Below are positions 26,893 to 36,263 of a stretch of 64,000 bases of DNA, piece after piece. Position 1 is the first letter of the stretch, and each line of letters begins with the position of its first letter. Made by a program: the position numbers and the translations under genes. Source of the stretch: Salinisphaera aquimarina (GTDB lineage: Bacteria; Pseudomonadota; Gammaproteobacteria; Nevskiales; Salinisphaeraceae). A model generated the notes under the pieces. It ran no database searches. It saw nothing but the letters and a program-made list of their open reading frames with translations, and was not told the DNA's origin. Location of the stretch: positions 1,178,001-1,242,000 of the forward strand of contig NZ_JBHRSS010000003.1 in NCBI RefSeq assembly GCF_042643355.1, read 5' to 3'.

Positions 26893-27924
26893 ATGAACGA
26901 ACCGTTGTTGCGCCTGCGCGATCTGAAGGTGCATTTTCCGCTGGGCGCGAAACGGCTCTGGCAGCCGCAGTCCGTACTCAAGGCGGTCGATGGCGTGAGC
27001 CTGGATCTGTATCGCGGGCGCACGCTCGGCCTGGTGGGTGAGTCCGGCTGCGGCAAGTCCACGCTCGCCCGCGCGCTGACCGGCATGACCGCGATCACCT
27101 CCGGCGAACTGGCCTTCGAGGGACGGGACATGAGCCGTGGCAGCGCTGCTGACTGGCAGCGTCTGCGCCGCGACGTGCAGATGATCTTCCAGGATCCGCT
27201 CGCCAGTCTCGATCCGCGCATGACGGTCGGCCAGATCGTGGCCGAGCCGCTGCGGCATCTACGCAAGGACATGAGCCGCGCGCAACGCGGCGAGCGGGTC
27301 CGGGCCATGCTCGAACGGGTGGGCCTGTCCGGCGCCCAGATCAATCGTTATCCGCACGAGTTCTCCGGCGGCCAGTGCCAGCGCATCGGTATTGCCCGGG
27401 CGCTGGTGGTGGAGCCGAAAGTGCTGATCTGCGACGAGCCGGTGTCGGCGCTCGATGTGTCCATCCAGGCGCACATCATCGAGCTGCTCCAGGAACTGCA
27501 GGCGGAGTTCGATATCGGCGTGCTGTTCATCGCCCACGATCTTGCCGTGGTCCGCCAGATCAGCGACGACGTCACCGTGATGTATCTCGGCCGGGTGATG
27601 GAGCAGGCGCGCGGGCAGGCCTTATTCGAGCGCCCCGCGCATCCCTATACCCGTGCGTTGCTCTCCGCCGTGCCACGGCCCGATCCGCTCGTCGAGCGCA
27701 GCCGTGAGCGCATCCGGCTGCCCGGTGATCTGCCGTCGCCGAGCGATCCGCCCAGCGGCTGCGTGTTTCGGACCCGCTGCCCCTGGGCGCGGGCCGATTG
27801 CGCGCAACAGCGGCCGGCCCTGAGAACCATGAATGCGAGCCAGCAGGCGGCCTGTCTACACGCCGAAACCATTGCCGAGGCCACGGCCGGGACTGTCGCC
27901 GAAGGCGAGTGTCTTGCCGTCTAG
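26893..27924 (+). CDS. oppF: Peptide ABC transporter ATP-binding protein (OppF/DppF)
   Basis: 343 aa. Walker A is GESGCGKST, the signature is FSGGQCQRIGIARAL, and Walker B is VLICDEPVSALD. The C-terminal OppF-type cysteine cluster CVFRTRCPWARADC is present. It is the partner of OppD but is separated from oppABCD by cls and the opposing EEP gene, so it needs its own promoter in the 49 bp between 26844 and 26892 or read-through from cls. Confidence 0.92.
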   Translation: MNEPLLRLRDLKVHFPLGAKRLWQPQSVLKAVDGVSLDLYRGRTLGLVGESGCGKSTLARALTGMTAITSGELAFEGRDMSRGSAADWQRLRRDVQMIFQDPLASLDPRMTVGQIVAEPLRHLRKDMSRAQRGERVRAMLERVGLSGAQINRYPHEFSGGQCQRIGIARALVVEPKVLICDEPVSALDVSIQAHIIELLQELQAEFDIGVLFIAHDLAVVRQISDDVTVMYLGRVMEQARGQALFERPAHPYTRALLSAVPRPDPLVERSRERIRLPGDLPSPSDPPSGCVFRTRCPWARADCAQQRPALRTMNASQQAACLHAETIAEATAGTVAEGECLAV

Positions 27925-27937
27925 CCGGAAACAGACG

Positions 27938-29158
27938 GTGCAATCGCTCATCAATCGTCTGCTGATGGTCGTGCTGGCCATCGCGGCGCTCGTCATCGTC
28001 GGTCTGGTCGGCTGGCGTACGGCGCTCGATCATTTTGCCGGCGCCTGGACCCATGCGCCCGAGGATGCGCCGTGGGTGCTCACCGACTCCGCGCACGAAC
28101 TCGTCGATTCGGCATTTGCCGACATCGGCAAGAAAACGGTGGTGGATTACCGCATCGACGTGCTCTCCAGTGGCCAGCCGCTGGCGCCCGGTGTCAAGGT
28201 GCAGGCCCAGATCGCGGCCGACAACGACAAGAGTGGCTCGCCGCTGGCCTGGCTGTCGGCGCGGATTCGTGAACATGCGGCCGGGATCCGCGACGCGCCG
28301 CGTGCCGATGCGGAATATCTGTCGCGCGTCCTGCGCCAGATGCAGGCGATGCCGGGCGACTACCGCGGCTGGCTGCTGGCACGCGACGCCGTCTACGGCC
28401 CCGACGGCAAGCGCGACGATGACGCCACGCTCGACTACGTGGCCAACGACTATGTCGTGTGGCTGGCCGAGCAGGCGCCGGATCGGCTGACGCCCGTGGT
28501 GTCGATTCATCCCTACCGGCGCGATGCGCTCGACGCACTGGCGCGCTGGGCCAAGGCCGGGGTCAAACGCGTGAGCTGGCAGCCGGTGGCCCAGCATATC
28601 GACCTGGACGACCCGAAAGTGGCAGCGTTCTATGCGGCTCTGGTCAAGCACGACATGGTGCTGTATCTGCCGGTGGGGTTTCACAGCGCCGACAACGGGG
28701 CGAGCGGCTGGATCGGCGCCAGCGTGCTGCGCGCGCCGCTGGCCGCGGGCGTGAATACGATCATCAGTATCGGCGGCGCCGACTCGGGCGACGGGCGCGC
28801 GGTGATGCCGGGCCTGTTCGCGTTGCTGCGCGATCCGACGCTCGGCGAGCATCTGTTCATCGACCTGGCCGGCGTGCTCGCGCCGGCCCAGCTCAACAGC
28901 GTGCTTGCGCCGCTGTTGCAGCATCCGCAGTTCTTCGACCACCTGCGCTATGCCAGCGGCTATCCGGAGCCGGCGATCGCCGCGGCGATCAGCCTCGACG
29001 CGCTGGCCGATCGCGGCTTCATCGACCCGGCGCTGATCGAGCCGCTGCGCGCGATCTACGACGTCAACCCGATGCTGTTCGCGTTCGTGACCCTGCGCCA
29101 GGTGCATCTGCCCGCCACTGAACTGACGCTCCCCGCGAGCGTGTTCTTTCGCAGCTAG
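27938..29158 (+). CDS. Membrane-anchored TIM-barrel amidohydrolase-like protein
   Basis: About 406 aa. Start unclear: GTG 27938 is used, TTG 27914 and ATG 27965 are possible. A single N-terminal TM (about residues 8-28) places the rest in the periplasm. The body has TPVVSIHPYRRDALDALARWAKAGVKRVSW and a conserved FHSADNG region, resembling the amidohydrolase_2 fold, but the usual HxH metal motif near the N-terminus is not seen. Function is unknown. It directly follows oppF. Confidence 0.55.
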   Translation: MQSLINRLLMVVLAIAALVIVGLVGWRTALDHFAGAWTHAPEDAPWVLTDSAHELVDSAFADIGKKTVVDYRIDVLSSGQPLAPGVKVQAQIAADNDKSGSPLAWLSARIREHAAGIRDAPRADAEYLSRVLRQMQAMPGDYRGWLLARDAVYGPDGKRDDDATLDYVANDYVVWLAEQAPDRLTPVVSIHPYRRDALDALARWAKAGVKRVSWQPVAQHIDLDDPKVAAFYAALVKHDMVLYLPVGFHSADNGASGWIGASVLRAPLAAGVNTIISIGGADSGDGRAVMPGLFALLRDPTLGEHLFIDLAGVLAPAQLNSVLAPLLQHPQFFDHLRYASGYPEPAIAAAISLDALADRGFIDPALIEPLRAIYDVNPMLFAFVTLRQVHLPATELTLPASVFFRS

Positions 29159-29232
29159 GCCGGCGTCATGAAGACTTAATCCGCTGTGGCCACACTCCCG
29201 TCGAACAATCAAAGCAATGATGGGAGACGGGC

Positions 29233-31011
29233 ATGGGTCATCGGGGCAAGCGTCGAGTCAGCGCCTGGGCGCCACAAACACGTCGTTCTTTTCTGCGTCG
29301 GGCCGGGTTCGCCGGCAGCGCGGCCGCGTCGCTGGGGCTGCTGGCGGGCTGCAGCGACGGCAGTGACGATCGGGTATCGCGCACACCGGGCAGCAGCGCG
29401 CAGGTATTCAGCCACGGCGTGGCCAGCGGCGACCCGCTGGCCGATCGCATCATGCTCTGGACGCGGGTCACGCCGCCGGCCGCACAGCAGGTCAGCGTCA
29501 ACTGGATGCTCTCCGACACGCCCGACATGATCAGTCCGCTGCGCAGCGGCACGGTGATGACCAGTGCCGACAGCGACTACACCGTAAAGGTGGACGCCAC
29601 CGGGCTCGAGGCCGGCACGACCTATTACTACCGGTTCGAAACGCTCGGCGAATCCTCGCCGCTGGGGCGTACGCGTACGCTGCCCGCCGACGGCGTGGAT
29701 CGGCTGCGTATCGCGGTGCTGTCCTGTTCCAACTATCCGTTCGGCTTCTTCAATGTCTACGGACGCGTGGCCGAGCGCGCCGACCTCGATCTGGTGCTGC
29801 ATCTGGGCGACTACATCTACGAATACCCCGGTCGCGGGGTCTCGGCCGAGGAGAACCCGGACGAATACGGTGACGGGCGCGAGATCGGTCGGGCGCCGGA
29901 GCCGCCCTATGAAATCGTCACGCTCGAGGATTATCGAACCCGGCATGCCTGTTACAAGACCGACCCCGACCTGCAGGAGCTGCATCGCCAGCATCCGATG
30001 ATCGCGGTCTGGGACGATCATGAATCCACCAACAACAGCTGGCGCGGCGGAGCCCAGAACCACGATCCGGACCGCGGCGAAGGCGAGTGGAGTCGGCGTG
30101 AAGCGGTGTCGATCAAGGCTTATTACGAATGGCTGCCGATCCGTGAGATCGAGCCGGGCAACCCCGACATCATCTATCGCGGTTTCGATCTCGGCGGCCT
30201 CGCCGCGCTGACCATGCTCGACACCCGCCTGATCGGGCGCGACGAGCAGCTGGCCGCGAACGCGCCGGGCGGCAGTGGCTTCGTGGATAGCGGCGACTAC
30301 ACGGACGAAGGCCGCACCCTGATCGACGCCCCCCAGCGGCAATGGCTGGCCGAGCGTCTGAGCGCCAACAACGCCACCTGGCAGCTGATCGGCCAGCAGG
30401 TCATGTTCGGCCAGCTCAAGGCGGTCGGTGCGCCCAACGCCAGCAACACCGACAACCCCGGCGGCCAGGGCGGTGTGTTCCTAAACTCCGATCAATGGGA
30501 CGGCTACCCGCGTGCGCGCGAGAAGGTATGGGACATCATTCGCGGCGGCCAGGCTGCGCCCAATGTGGCGATCAACAATGTCGTCGTGCTCACCGGCGAT
30601 ATCCATACCTCCTGGGCGATGGATATCACCGAGGATCCCAACAATCCGGATGCTTACGACCCGGACACCGGCGCCGGCTCCATGGCCGTGGAATTCGTCG
30701 GCACATCGGTGACGTCGCCCGGCAGCGACGCCAGCCCGGACGCGATCAAGGCTCAGAATCCGCACATGAAATATGTGCAGCTGGCCAGCCGCGGCTATCT
30801 GCTGCTCGATATCACCGCCGAGCGGGTGCAGGGCGAGTGGTGGTATGTCGACGACATACTCACCCGCAACGAGCAGCAGCGCTTCGCAGCGGCCTACAGG
30901 GTCCGGGCCGGCGAGAACCGTGTGGTCGAGGCGTCCGGGATGACCACGCCCAGGACGGACGCGCCCGCGCTGGCTCCGGCGGCGGACACACAATCGGTAC
31001 AGGACGCCTGA
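29233..31011 (+). CDS. phoD: PhoD-family alkaline phosphatase/phosphodiesterase, Tat-exported
   Basis: 592 aa. A twin-arginine signal RRSFLRR (17-23) precedes a hydrophobic stretch and lipobox-like LLAGC (C40), so it is exported folded and perhaps lipid-anchored. PhoD family motifs are present: HGVASGDPLADRIMLWTR, LSCSNYPFG, HLGDYIYEY, VWDDHESTNN and the late LTGDIHTSWA. It cleaves phosphate mono- or diesters in the periplasm or outside with Ca2+/Fe3+ at the active site. It is a single gene with no clear Pho box. Confidence 0.93.
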   Translation: MGHRGKRRVSAWAPQTRRSFLRRAGFAGSAAASLGLLAGCSDGSDDRVSRTPGSSAQVFSHGVASGDPLADRIMLWTRVTPPAAQQVSVNWMLSDTPDMISPLRSGTVMTSADSDYTVKVDATGLEAGTTYYYRFETLGESSPLGRTRTLPADGVDRLRIAVLSCSNYPFGFFNVYGRVAERADLDLVLHLGDYIYEYPGRGVSAEENPDEYGDGREIGRAPEPPYEIVTLEDYRTRHACYKTDPDLQELHRQHPMIAVWDDHESTNNSWRGGAQNHDPDRGEGEWSRREAVSIKAYYEWLPIREIEPGNPDIIYRGFDLGGLAALTMLDTRLIGRDEQLAANAPGGSGFVDSGDYTDEGRTLIDAPQRQWLAERLSANNATWQLIGQQVMFGQLKAVGAPNASNTDNPGGQGGVFLNSDQWDGYPRAREKVWDIIRGGQAAPNVAINNVVVLTGDIHTSWAMDITEDPNNPDAYDPDTGAGSMAVEFVGTSVTSPGSDASPDAIKAQNPHMKYVQLASRGYLLLDITAERVQGEWWYVDDILTRNEQQRFAAAYRVRAGENRVVEASGMTTPRTDAPALAPAADTQSVQDA

Positions 31012-31566
31012 CAATCCGTGGCCTTGCAAAAAAGCCTGCTGTGCCGGCGGCGGACCTGCACCACGGTCATCGGCTGGCGAGTGCCGGGCGAGGCTGGTCC
31101 GGTTGGTCGCTTTTCGCCGCATATATGGCTATATGGCGGTACATTGAAAGGGTTTGGGCAAAACATCGAACCGTGAAAGCGGTCTGTGCATTTTTAAAGA
31201 ATGCCCTGTCCTTCGGTCCGTCGGTCGTATTGGCGCGCCGGGGTAATCCGACACTCGACCGAGCATATCGCTGGCTCGTCTGTCGGATTATAGTGAAAAC
31301 ACCTAATCCGATAGACACAAGCCGGTAGCGGCATGTAATCGGATTCATGGCTTTGGTTGCGCGTGCGCGGTGGATTCGCACGCTCGATCGTCTGTCGATT
31401 CGTCAATCACACAACATCGTGCCGACGCGCCGGTCGTATCCACATGGTGATGGGGGATGGCCGGTTTGCGCCCACGTCCGAGCTATCGACTGCACGAATG
31501 CGCGCCGATACGGTGGCATGCACGCGGCGTCGCCGGGTCAGGCGAAGGCCGCGCCATGATCAGCAA
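31012..31566. other. Gene-free 555-bp stretch with four TAATCCGA-type motifs
   Basis: No credible coding region is seen on either strand. TAATCCGACA at 31244-31253 is an exact inverted copy of TGTCGGATTA at 31281-31290. Further copies of the core are at 31304 (TAATCCGA) and near 31337 (inverted, ATCGGATT). The stretch is more AT-rich than its surroundings in places (31125-31200). It could hold operators or a small RNA; neither is proven. Confidence 0.4.
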
Positions 31567-31597
31567 GAAAAAAGCCGCCCAGGGAGGCGGCTTTTTT
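31567..31597. terminator. Bidirectional rho-independent terminator
   Basis: GCCGCC-caggga-GGCGGC hairpin with an A-run on the left and six T on the right, so it works on both strands. It ends the minus-strand RNA-binding protein gene, whose stop is 25 bp away. Confidence 0.9.
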
Positions 31598-31621
31598 CAG
31601 TCTGCGTCGTGACGTCGCGCT

Positions 31622-31894
31622 TTAGAAGCGACGCGGACCGCGGGGCTTGTCGTCACGCGGGCGCGCTTCGTTCACGCGCAGCGTGCGACCGTCCAGGTCC
31701 TTGTTGTTCATGCCGTCGATGGCGGCCTTGGCGGCGCTGTCGTCGGGCATTTCCACGAAGCCGAAACCGCGCGAACGGCCCGTTTCGCGATCCATGATCA
31801 CCTTGGCCGACGAGACTTCACCGAAGCCCTCGAAAGCGCTGAGGAGTTCGTCGTCGCCGGTGTTCCACGACAGGTTGCCTACGTAAATATTCAT
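31622..31894 (-). CDS. Small RNA-binding protein with one RRM domain
   Basis: 90 aa. RNP2 (IYVGNL, residues 3-8) and RNP1 (RGFGFVEM, residues 42-49) are complete, and the C-terminus ends in an RG/R-rich tail (RPRDDKPRGPRRF). Such single-RRM proteins in bacteria are often cold-inducible RNA chaperones. A single gene with its own terminator and a leader of about 100 nt. Confidence 0.92.
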   Translation of the reverse strand: MNIYVGNLSWNTGDDELLSAFEGFGEVSSAKVIMDRETGRSRGFGFVEMPDDSAAKAAIDGMNNKDLDGRTLRVNEARPRDDKPRGPRRF

Positions 31895-32002
31895 CTCAAC
31901 TGATCCTAGCGATACCGTGTCATCTTTTTTTAAAAACCGTACGGACTCGTCAATGACACCAAACTAAGACCAACGGAGAACGGCTGAGCCGTGCTGATTC
32001 CG

Positions 32003-32030
32003 AGTCTACATAAGTTTGTCGGCCCGGCAA
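32003..32030 (-). promoter_or_regulatory. Candidate sigma-70 promoter of the RRM gene with long leader
   Basis: Reading the minus strand, TTGCCG (-35) and TAGACT (-10) are 16 bp apart. The predicted start near 31996 would give a leader of about 100 nt before ATG 31894, a layout seen in cold-shock genes. It is also within the gap behind the M48 protease gene, which transcribes toward it. Confidence 0.45.
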
Positions 32031-32066
32031 GTATGCCGACGAAAAAAATTTGAATTTTTTACGACA

Positions 32067-32843
32067 TTAGCCGCAATTGGGGTGATTGGGCGCCTGTTCA
32101 TATAGCTGCATGGCCTTGGTCATGTGGCTTTGCAGGTTGTTTATGCGGGTATTGTCGGAAGGGTGAGTGGACATGAACTCCGCGGGTTCCTTGCCGTTGC
32201 TCTGGGCCGCCATGTTCTGCCACAGCTGCACCGATTGCCGCGGATCGAAGCCGGCGCGCGCCATCAGTTCCAGACCGATCAGGTCGGCTTCGCTTTCCTG
32301 GGTGCGCGAAAAAGGCAGCAGAATACCGACCTGCGCGCCCAGCCCCAGCGCCGACATCAGGGCCTGACTGCCGACGCCGCCACCGCCGCCGCTGAGAAAC
32401 GCCGACACCACCGACAGGCCGCCCTGGGTCGCATACTGTTGCGACACGCGTTCGTTGCCGTGATGGGCGAGCACGTGGCCAACCTCATGACCGATCACCG
32501 CCGCCAGCTGGTCGTCGCCCTTGGCCACGTCGAGCAGGCCGGAATAGACCCCGATCTTGCCGCCCGGCAGGGCGAAGGCGTTGACCTGATCGTCCTTGAA
32601 AACCGTGACTTCCCATTCGCCGCCGGTCACGCCGGTGATCGCGTTCGCCACGCATTTGACGTAGCTGTTGTCGGCGGTACTGGTATCGATGGGCTCCTTC
32701 TCTTTCATCTGCTGATAGCTGGCCACGCCCATTTCGGCGATCTTGTCCTCGGAGAAGAGCTGGAGTTGATTGCGGCCGGTCGGCGATGTCGCGCAGCCTG
32801 CCAGTACCAGCATGATTAGGATGGGAGCGATCAAACGGCGCAT
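32067..32843 (-). CDS. M48 family metalloprotease lipoprotein (LoiP/YggG-like)
   Basis: 258 aa. Lipobox LAGC (C17) follows a short hydrophobic signal, so the mature protein is a lipoprotein facing the periplasm. The zinc site HEVGH (119-123) is followed by a third ligand in ESEADLIG. Its family takes part in outer-membrane protein quality control. Divergent from uvrD, with about 157 bp between. Confidence 0.9.
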   Translation of the reverse strand: MRRLIAPILIMLVLAGCATSPTGRNQLQLFSEDKIAEMGVASYQQMKEKEPIDTSTADNSYVKCVANAITGVTGGEWEVTVFKDDQVNAFALPGGKIGVYSGLLDVAKGDDQLAAVIGHEVGHVLAHHGNERVSQQYATQGGLSVVSAFLSGGGGGVGSQALMSALGLGAQVGILLPFSRTQESEADLIGLELMARAGFDPRQSVQLWQNMAAQSNGKEPAEFMSTHPSDNTRINNLQSHMTKAMQLYEQAPNHPNCG

Positions 32844-33000
32844 GGTGTCGTCTCTTTCGTTTGCGTGCCGGTACGGCCGCGGATTTTCTGGGCGTTTGTT
32901 GCAGATATCACAGTGTAGAGGCGTCGGCTTTCGCGTTCATGAACGCGATCGGCCCGTGCGCCGTCGTCGGTGACTGCCTGGCATTGGTTACAATCGTGCC

Positions 33001-35160
33001 ATGGATGATGTCTCAACGATTCTCGACCCCCTCAATGAAGCCCAGCGCGAAGCCGTAGGCGCCCCACCGGGGCACATGCGTGTGCTCGCCGGCGCCGGTT
33101 CCGGCAAGACGCGGGTGCTGATTCATCGTATCGCCTGGCTGATCGGGGTGGAAGGTGTGTCGCCGCAGTCGATTCTCGCGGTGACCTTCACCAACAAGGC
33201 CGCGGGCGAGATGCGCGCGCGCCTGGAGCCGATGATCCGGGTGCCGGCGCGGGCGATGTGGGTGGGGACCTTTCACGGTATTGCGCACCGGCTGCTGCGC
33301 CTGCACTACAAGGAGGCGAAGCTGCCGCAGGCGTTTCAGATCATCGATTCGGACGATCAGTATCGATTGATACGACGCACGCTCAAGAATCTGGAAATGG
33401 ACGAACAGCGCTGGCCGCCGCGCCAGATGCAGGGGTTCATCAACAGCTGCAAGGACGCCGCCGAGCGCCCGCGCGATCTGGCCGACACCGGCGATTACGC
33501 CAGAACCCAGATGATCCGCGTCTATGCCGCCTACGAGGCCGCCCGCGAGGCCGCCGGCCTGGTCGATTTTGCCGAACTGCTGCTGCGCGCCTACGAAACC
33601 TGTCGCGACGACAGCGATCTGCTGGCCCATTACCGGCGTCGTTTCAGTCATCTGCTGGTCGACGAGTTTCAGGACACCAATGCCCTGCAGTACGCCTGGA
33701 TCCGGCTGCTGGCCGGCAGCAACGGGCGCGTGTTCATCGTCGGCGACGATGACCAGTCGATTTATTCCTGGCGCGGTGCGCGGGTCGACAACATCCTGCG
33801 CTTCGAGGACGATTTCAAGGACACGGCCACCGTGCGTCTGGAGCAGAACTATCGCTCCACCGGCACGATTCTGGGGGCGGCCAACGGCCTGATCGGCCAC
33901 AACCTGTCGCGCCTGGGCAAGGAACTGTGGACCGCGGGCGCCGACGGCGAGCCGATCGATATCTACGGCGCCTTCAACGAATACGACGAGGCCCAGCACG
34001 TGGTCAACCGTATCCAGGGCTGGATCGCCGACGGCGGCAAGCGCTCGGATATCGCCATCCTGTATCGCTCCAATGCCCAGTCGCGAGTGCTGGAGGAACG
34101 CCTGATCGCCGCCGAGATCTCATATCGGATCTACGGCGGCCAGAAGTTCTTCGAGCGTGCCGAGATCAAGGACGCGCTGGCCTATATGCGGCTGCTGCAG
34201 TCGCGCGCCGACGACGCCGCCTTCGAGCGCATCGTGAATACGCCGACGCGCGGCATCGGCGCGACCACGGTGGACAAGATTCGCAGCCATGCGCGCGCTG
34301 GTGCCATGAGCCTGTGGCAGGCCGCGTTCGATCTGGCGCAGAACGGTCTGCCCGCGCGTGCCGGCAAGATGGTCATGGCCTTCATCGAGACGATCGATGC
34401 GCTGGATGCCGATATCGAGGGCATGGCCCTGCACGAAGCCGCCGACCGCGTGATCGAGGCGACCGGGCTCAAGGTCCACCACGGCAAGGGCGGCGACGAA
34501 AAAGCCGAAGGTCGCAAGGAGAATCTGGACGAACTGGTTTCCGCCGCGCGTGCTTATACGCCGGACGACGACGAAACCATGGACGAGATCACCCAGTTTC
34601 TGGCCTATGCCTCGCTGGAGGCCGGTGAGAACCAGGCCGGCGAATGGGACGAATCGGTACAGCTGATGACGCTGCACTCGGCCAAGGGGCTGGAGTTTCC
34701 ACTGGTGTTCATGGTCGGCCTCGAGGAAGGGCTGTTTCCGCACCAGCGCTCGATAGACGACGAAAACGGCCTCGAGGAGGAGCGCCGGCTCTGCTATGTC
34801 GGCATGACCCGAGCGATGGATAAACTGCATATCTCGCACGCCGAGGTGCGCCGTCTGCACGGCAGCGAAAACCTGTGTGCGCCATCGCGGTTCCTGCGCG
34901 AGATACCCGCGGATTATCTGCGCGAAGTCCGGCCACAGGCCGGCATCAGCCAGCCGGTGTTCCGGCCCGGCGCGCTCGCCCGCGCCGAACAGAGCGCGGC
35001 CGGCCTGAATCTCGGTCAGCGTGTCGGTCATCGCAAGTTCGGCGAAGGCACCGTACTGGCCTTCGAGGGCGATGGCGCGCGCGCTCGTATCCAGGTCAAT
35101 TTCGATCGTGCCGGCAGTAAATGGCTGATTGCCGGCTATGCCAAGCTCGACCCGATTTAG
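33001..35160 (+). CDS. uvrD: DNA helicase II UvrD
   Basis: 719 aa, standard UvrD length. Walker A GAGSGKTR (31-38), motif II VDEFQDTN, motif III DDDQSIYSWRGA, and motif V/VI LMTLHSAKGLEFPLVFMVG and YVGMTRA are all in place. The C-terminal Tudor-like tail (GQRVGHRKFGEGTVLAFEG) matches UvrD more than Rep. It unwinds DNA 3' to 5' in nucleotide-excision and mismatch repair. Confidence 0.96.
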   Translation: MDDVSTILDPLNEAQREAVGAPPGHMRVLAGAGSGKTRVLIHRIAWLIGVEGVSPQSILAVTFTNKAAGEMRARLEPMIRVPARAMWVGTFHGIAHRLLRLHYKEAKLPQAFQIIDSDDQYRLIRRTLKNLEMDEQRWPPRQMQGFINSCKDAAERPRDLADTGDYARTQMIRVYAAYEAAREAAGLVDFAELLLRAYETCRDDSDLLAHYRRRFSHLLVDEFQDTNALQYAWIRLLAGSNGRVFIVGDDDQSIYSWRGARVDNILRFEDDFKDTATVRLEQNYRSTGTILGAANGLIGHNLSRLGKELWTAGADGEPIDIYGAFNEYDEAQHVVNRIQGWIADGGKRSDIAILYRSNAQSRVLEERLIAAEISYRIYGGQKFFERAEIKDALAYMRLLQSRADDAAFERIVNTPTRGIGATTVDKIRSHARAGAMSLWQAAFDLAQNGLPARAGKMVMAFIETIDALDADIEGMALHEAADRVIEATGLKVHHGKGGDEKAEGRKENLDELVSAARAYTPDDDETMDEITQFLAYASLEAGENQAGEWDESVQLMTLHSAKGLEFPLVFMVGLEEGLFPHQRSIDDENGLEEERRLCYVGMTRAMDKLHISHAEVRRLHGSENLCAPSRFLREIPADYLREVRPQAGISQPVFRPGALARAEQSAAGLNLGQRVGHRKFGEGTVLAFEGDGARARIQVNFDRAGSKWLIAGYAKLDPI

Positions 35161-35215
35161 TTATAGTCGCTGACCAGCAGGACAATCCGGATAACCGTCG
35201 CGGGGAGAAGACGGC

Positions 35216-36235
35216 ATGGGGGCAGGCAGAACAGGGCGGGTACTGGCGTGGCTGATATGTGTGGGCCTGGCATGGGCGGGCTTGACCGGCGCCGCGGCGG
35301 CGGATGACGACACGGTTCCGCGGCCGTTCTCGTTTTCCGACCAGTCGCCGACCGTCGCGATCTACGGTCTGCCGCGTGCGCAGGGCTATACCGTCGCCGA
35401 GCGAGGGCACTGGCATGCCGGAGTGCAGGTGGATTACACCAGCCACTACACCGCGCAGGACAACGCCCGTGAGCAGTTGCTGTTCGACGGCGAAACCACT
35501 CGCGCCGCGCTGCTGTTTCGACGCGGCTTCGCACACCGCTGGCAGGCTTCGATCGAGATCCCGTTCGTGGACCACAGCGGCGGAATCGGCGACGGCTTCA
35601 TCGACGATTTTCACGACACCTTCGGTTTCGCCGATGGTGGCCGCTCGCGCGCGCCCCGGGACCGTCAGCAGTTTCGTTATCGGCGCGACGGGCGCCTGGC
35701 GCTGGATGTCAGCGACTCACCGTCCGGCCTCGGCGATGTGCGTATGGGGCTCAAGAAACGTCTGCCCGGTATTGGCGGCTGGGGCGCGGCGGTGGCCGGC
35801 GAGTTGAAGCTGCCTACCGGCGACGCCGACCGGCTCACCGGCAGTGGCGGCACGGATGTCGCGCTTTGGGCCACCGTGGGCAACAATCAGAACGGTGCGT
35901 CCGACTGGCGCCTGCTCGCGGGCGCCGGCGGTCTGTACAGCGGCGAGGGCGACGTACTCTCCGATCAACGTGTTCAGGGCGTGGGTTTCGGTTGGGCCAG
36001 TATCGGCTATGCGTTGACGCCCGACTTTGTGGTGCAGGTGCAGGCCAATACCCACAGCGCGTTCTATGAAAACACCGGTCTGGAAGCGCTCGACGGCGTC
36101 GCGGTACAGGGCGCGCTCGGCCTGGACTGGCAGGTCACCGAACGCTCGGCGCTGGCCTTCGCCATCATCGAGGATCTTAATACCGGTGCATCGCCGGACG
36201 TGAGTTTTACTCTGGGCCTGCAACACGGCTTTTGA
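35216..36235 (+). CDS. DUF3187 family outer-membrane protein
   Basis: 339 aa. A Sec signal ends at GAAAADDD (about residue 31). The body alternates hydrophobic and charged residues as in an outer-membrane beta barrel, and the protein ends in GLQHGF with C-terminal phenylalanine, the usual outer-membrane targeting signature. The DUF3187 segment RGFAHRWQASIEIPFVDHSGG is recognisable. The function of the family is unknown. It follows uvrD and precedes the channel gene by 28 bp, so the two may be co-transcribed. Confidence 0.75.
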   Translation: MGAGRTGRVLAWLICVGLAWAGLTGAAAADDDTVPRPFSFSDQSPTVAIYGLPRAQGYTVAERGHWHAGVQVDYTSHYTAQDNAREQLLFDGETTRAALLFRRGFAHRWQASIEIPFVDHSGGIGDGFIDDFHDTFGFADGGRSRAPRDRQQFRYRRDGRLALDVSDSPSGLGDVRMGLKKRLPGIGGWGAAVAGELKLPTGDADRLTGSGGTDVALWATVGNNQNGASDWRLLAGAGGLYSGEGDVLSDQRVQGVGFGWASIGYALTPDFVVQVQANTHSAFYENTGLEALDGVAVQGALGLDWQVTERSALAFAIIEDLNTGASPDVSFTLGLQHGF

Positions 36236-36263
36236 AACGGCTCCATCGGGGCCAGGGGAGATC

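Noticed and set aside
29163..29180. Possible Pho box upstream of phoD
   Set aside because: Only about 10 of 18 bases match the consensus, which is not better than chance in this context.
31012..31566. Several short open frames in the gene-free region after phoD
   Set aside because: Overlapping in several frames, no domains and no ribosome sites.
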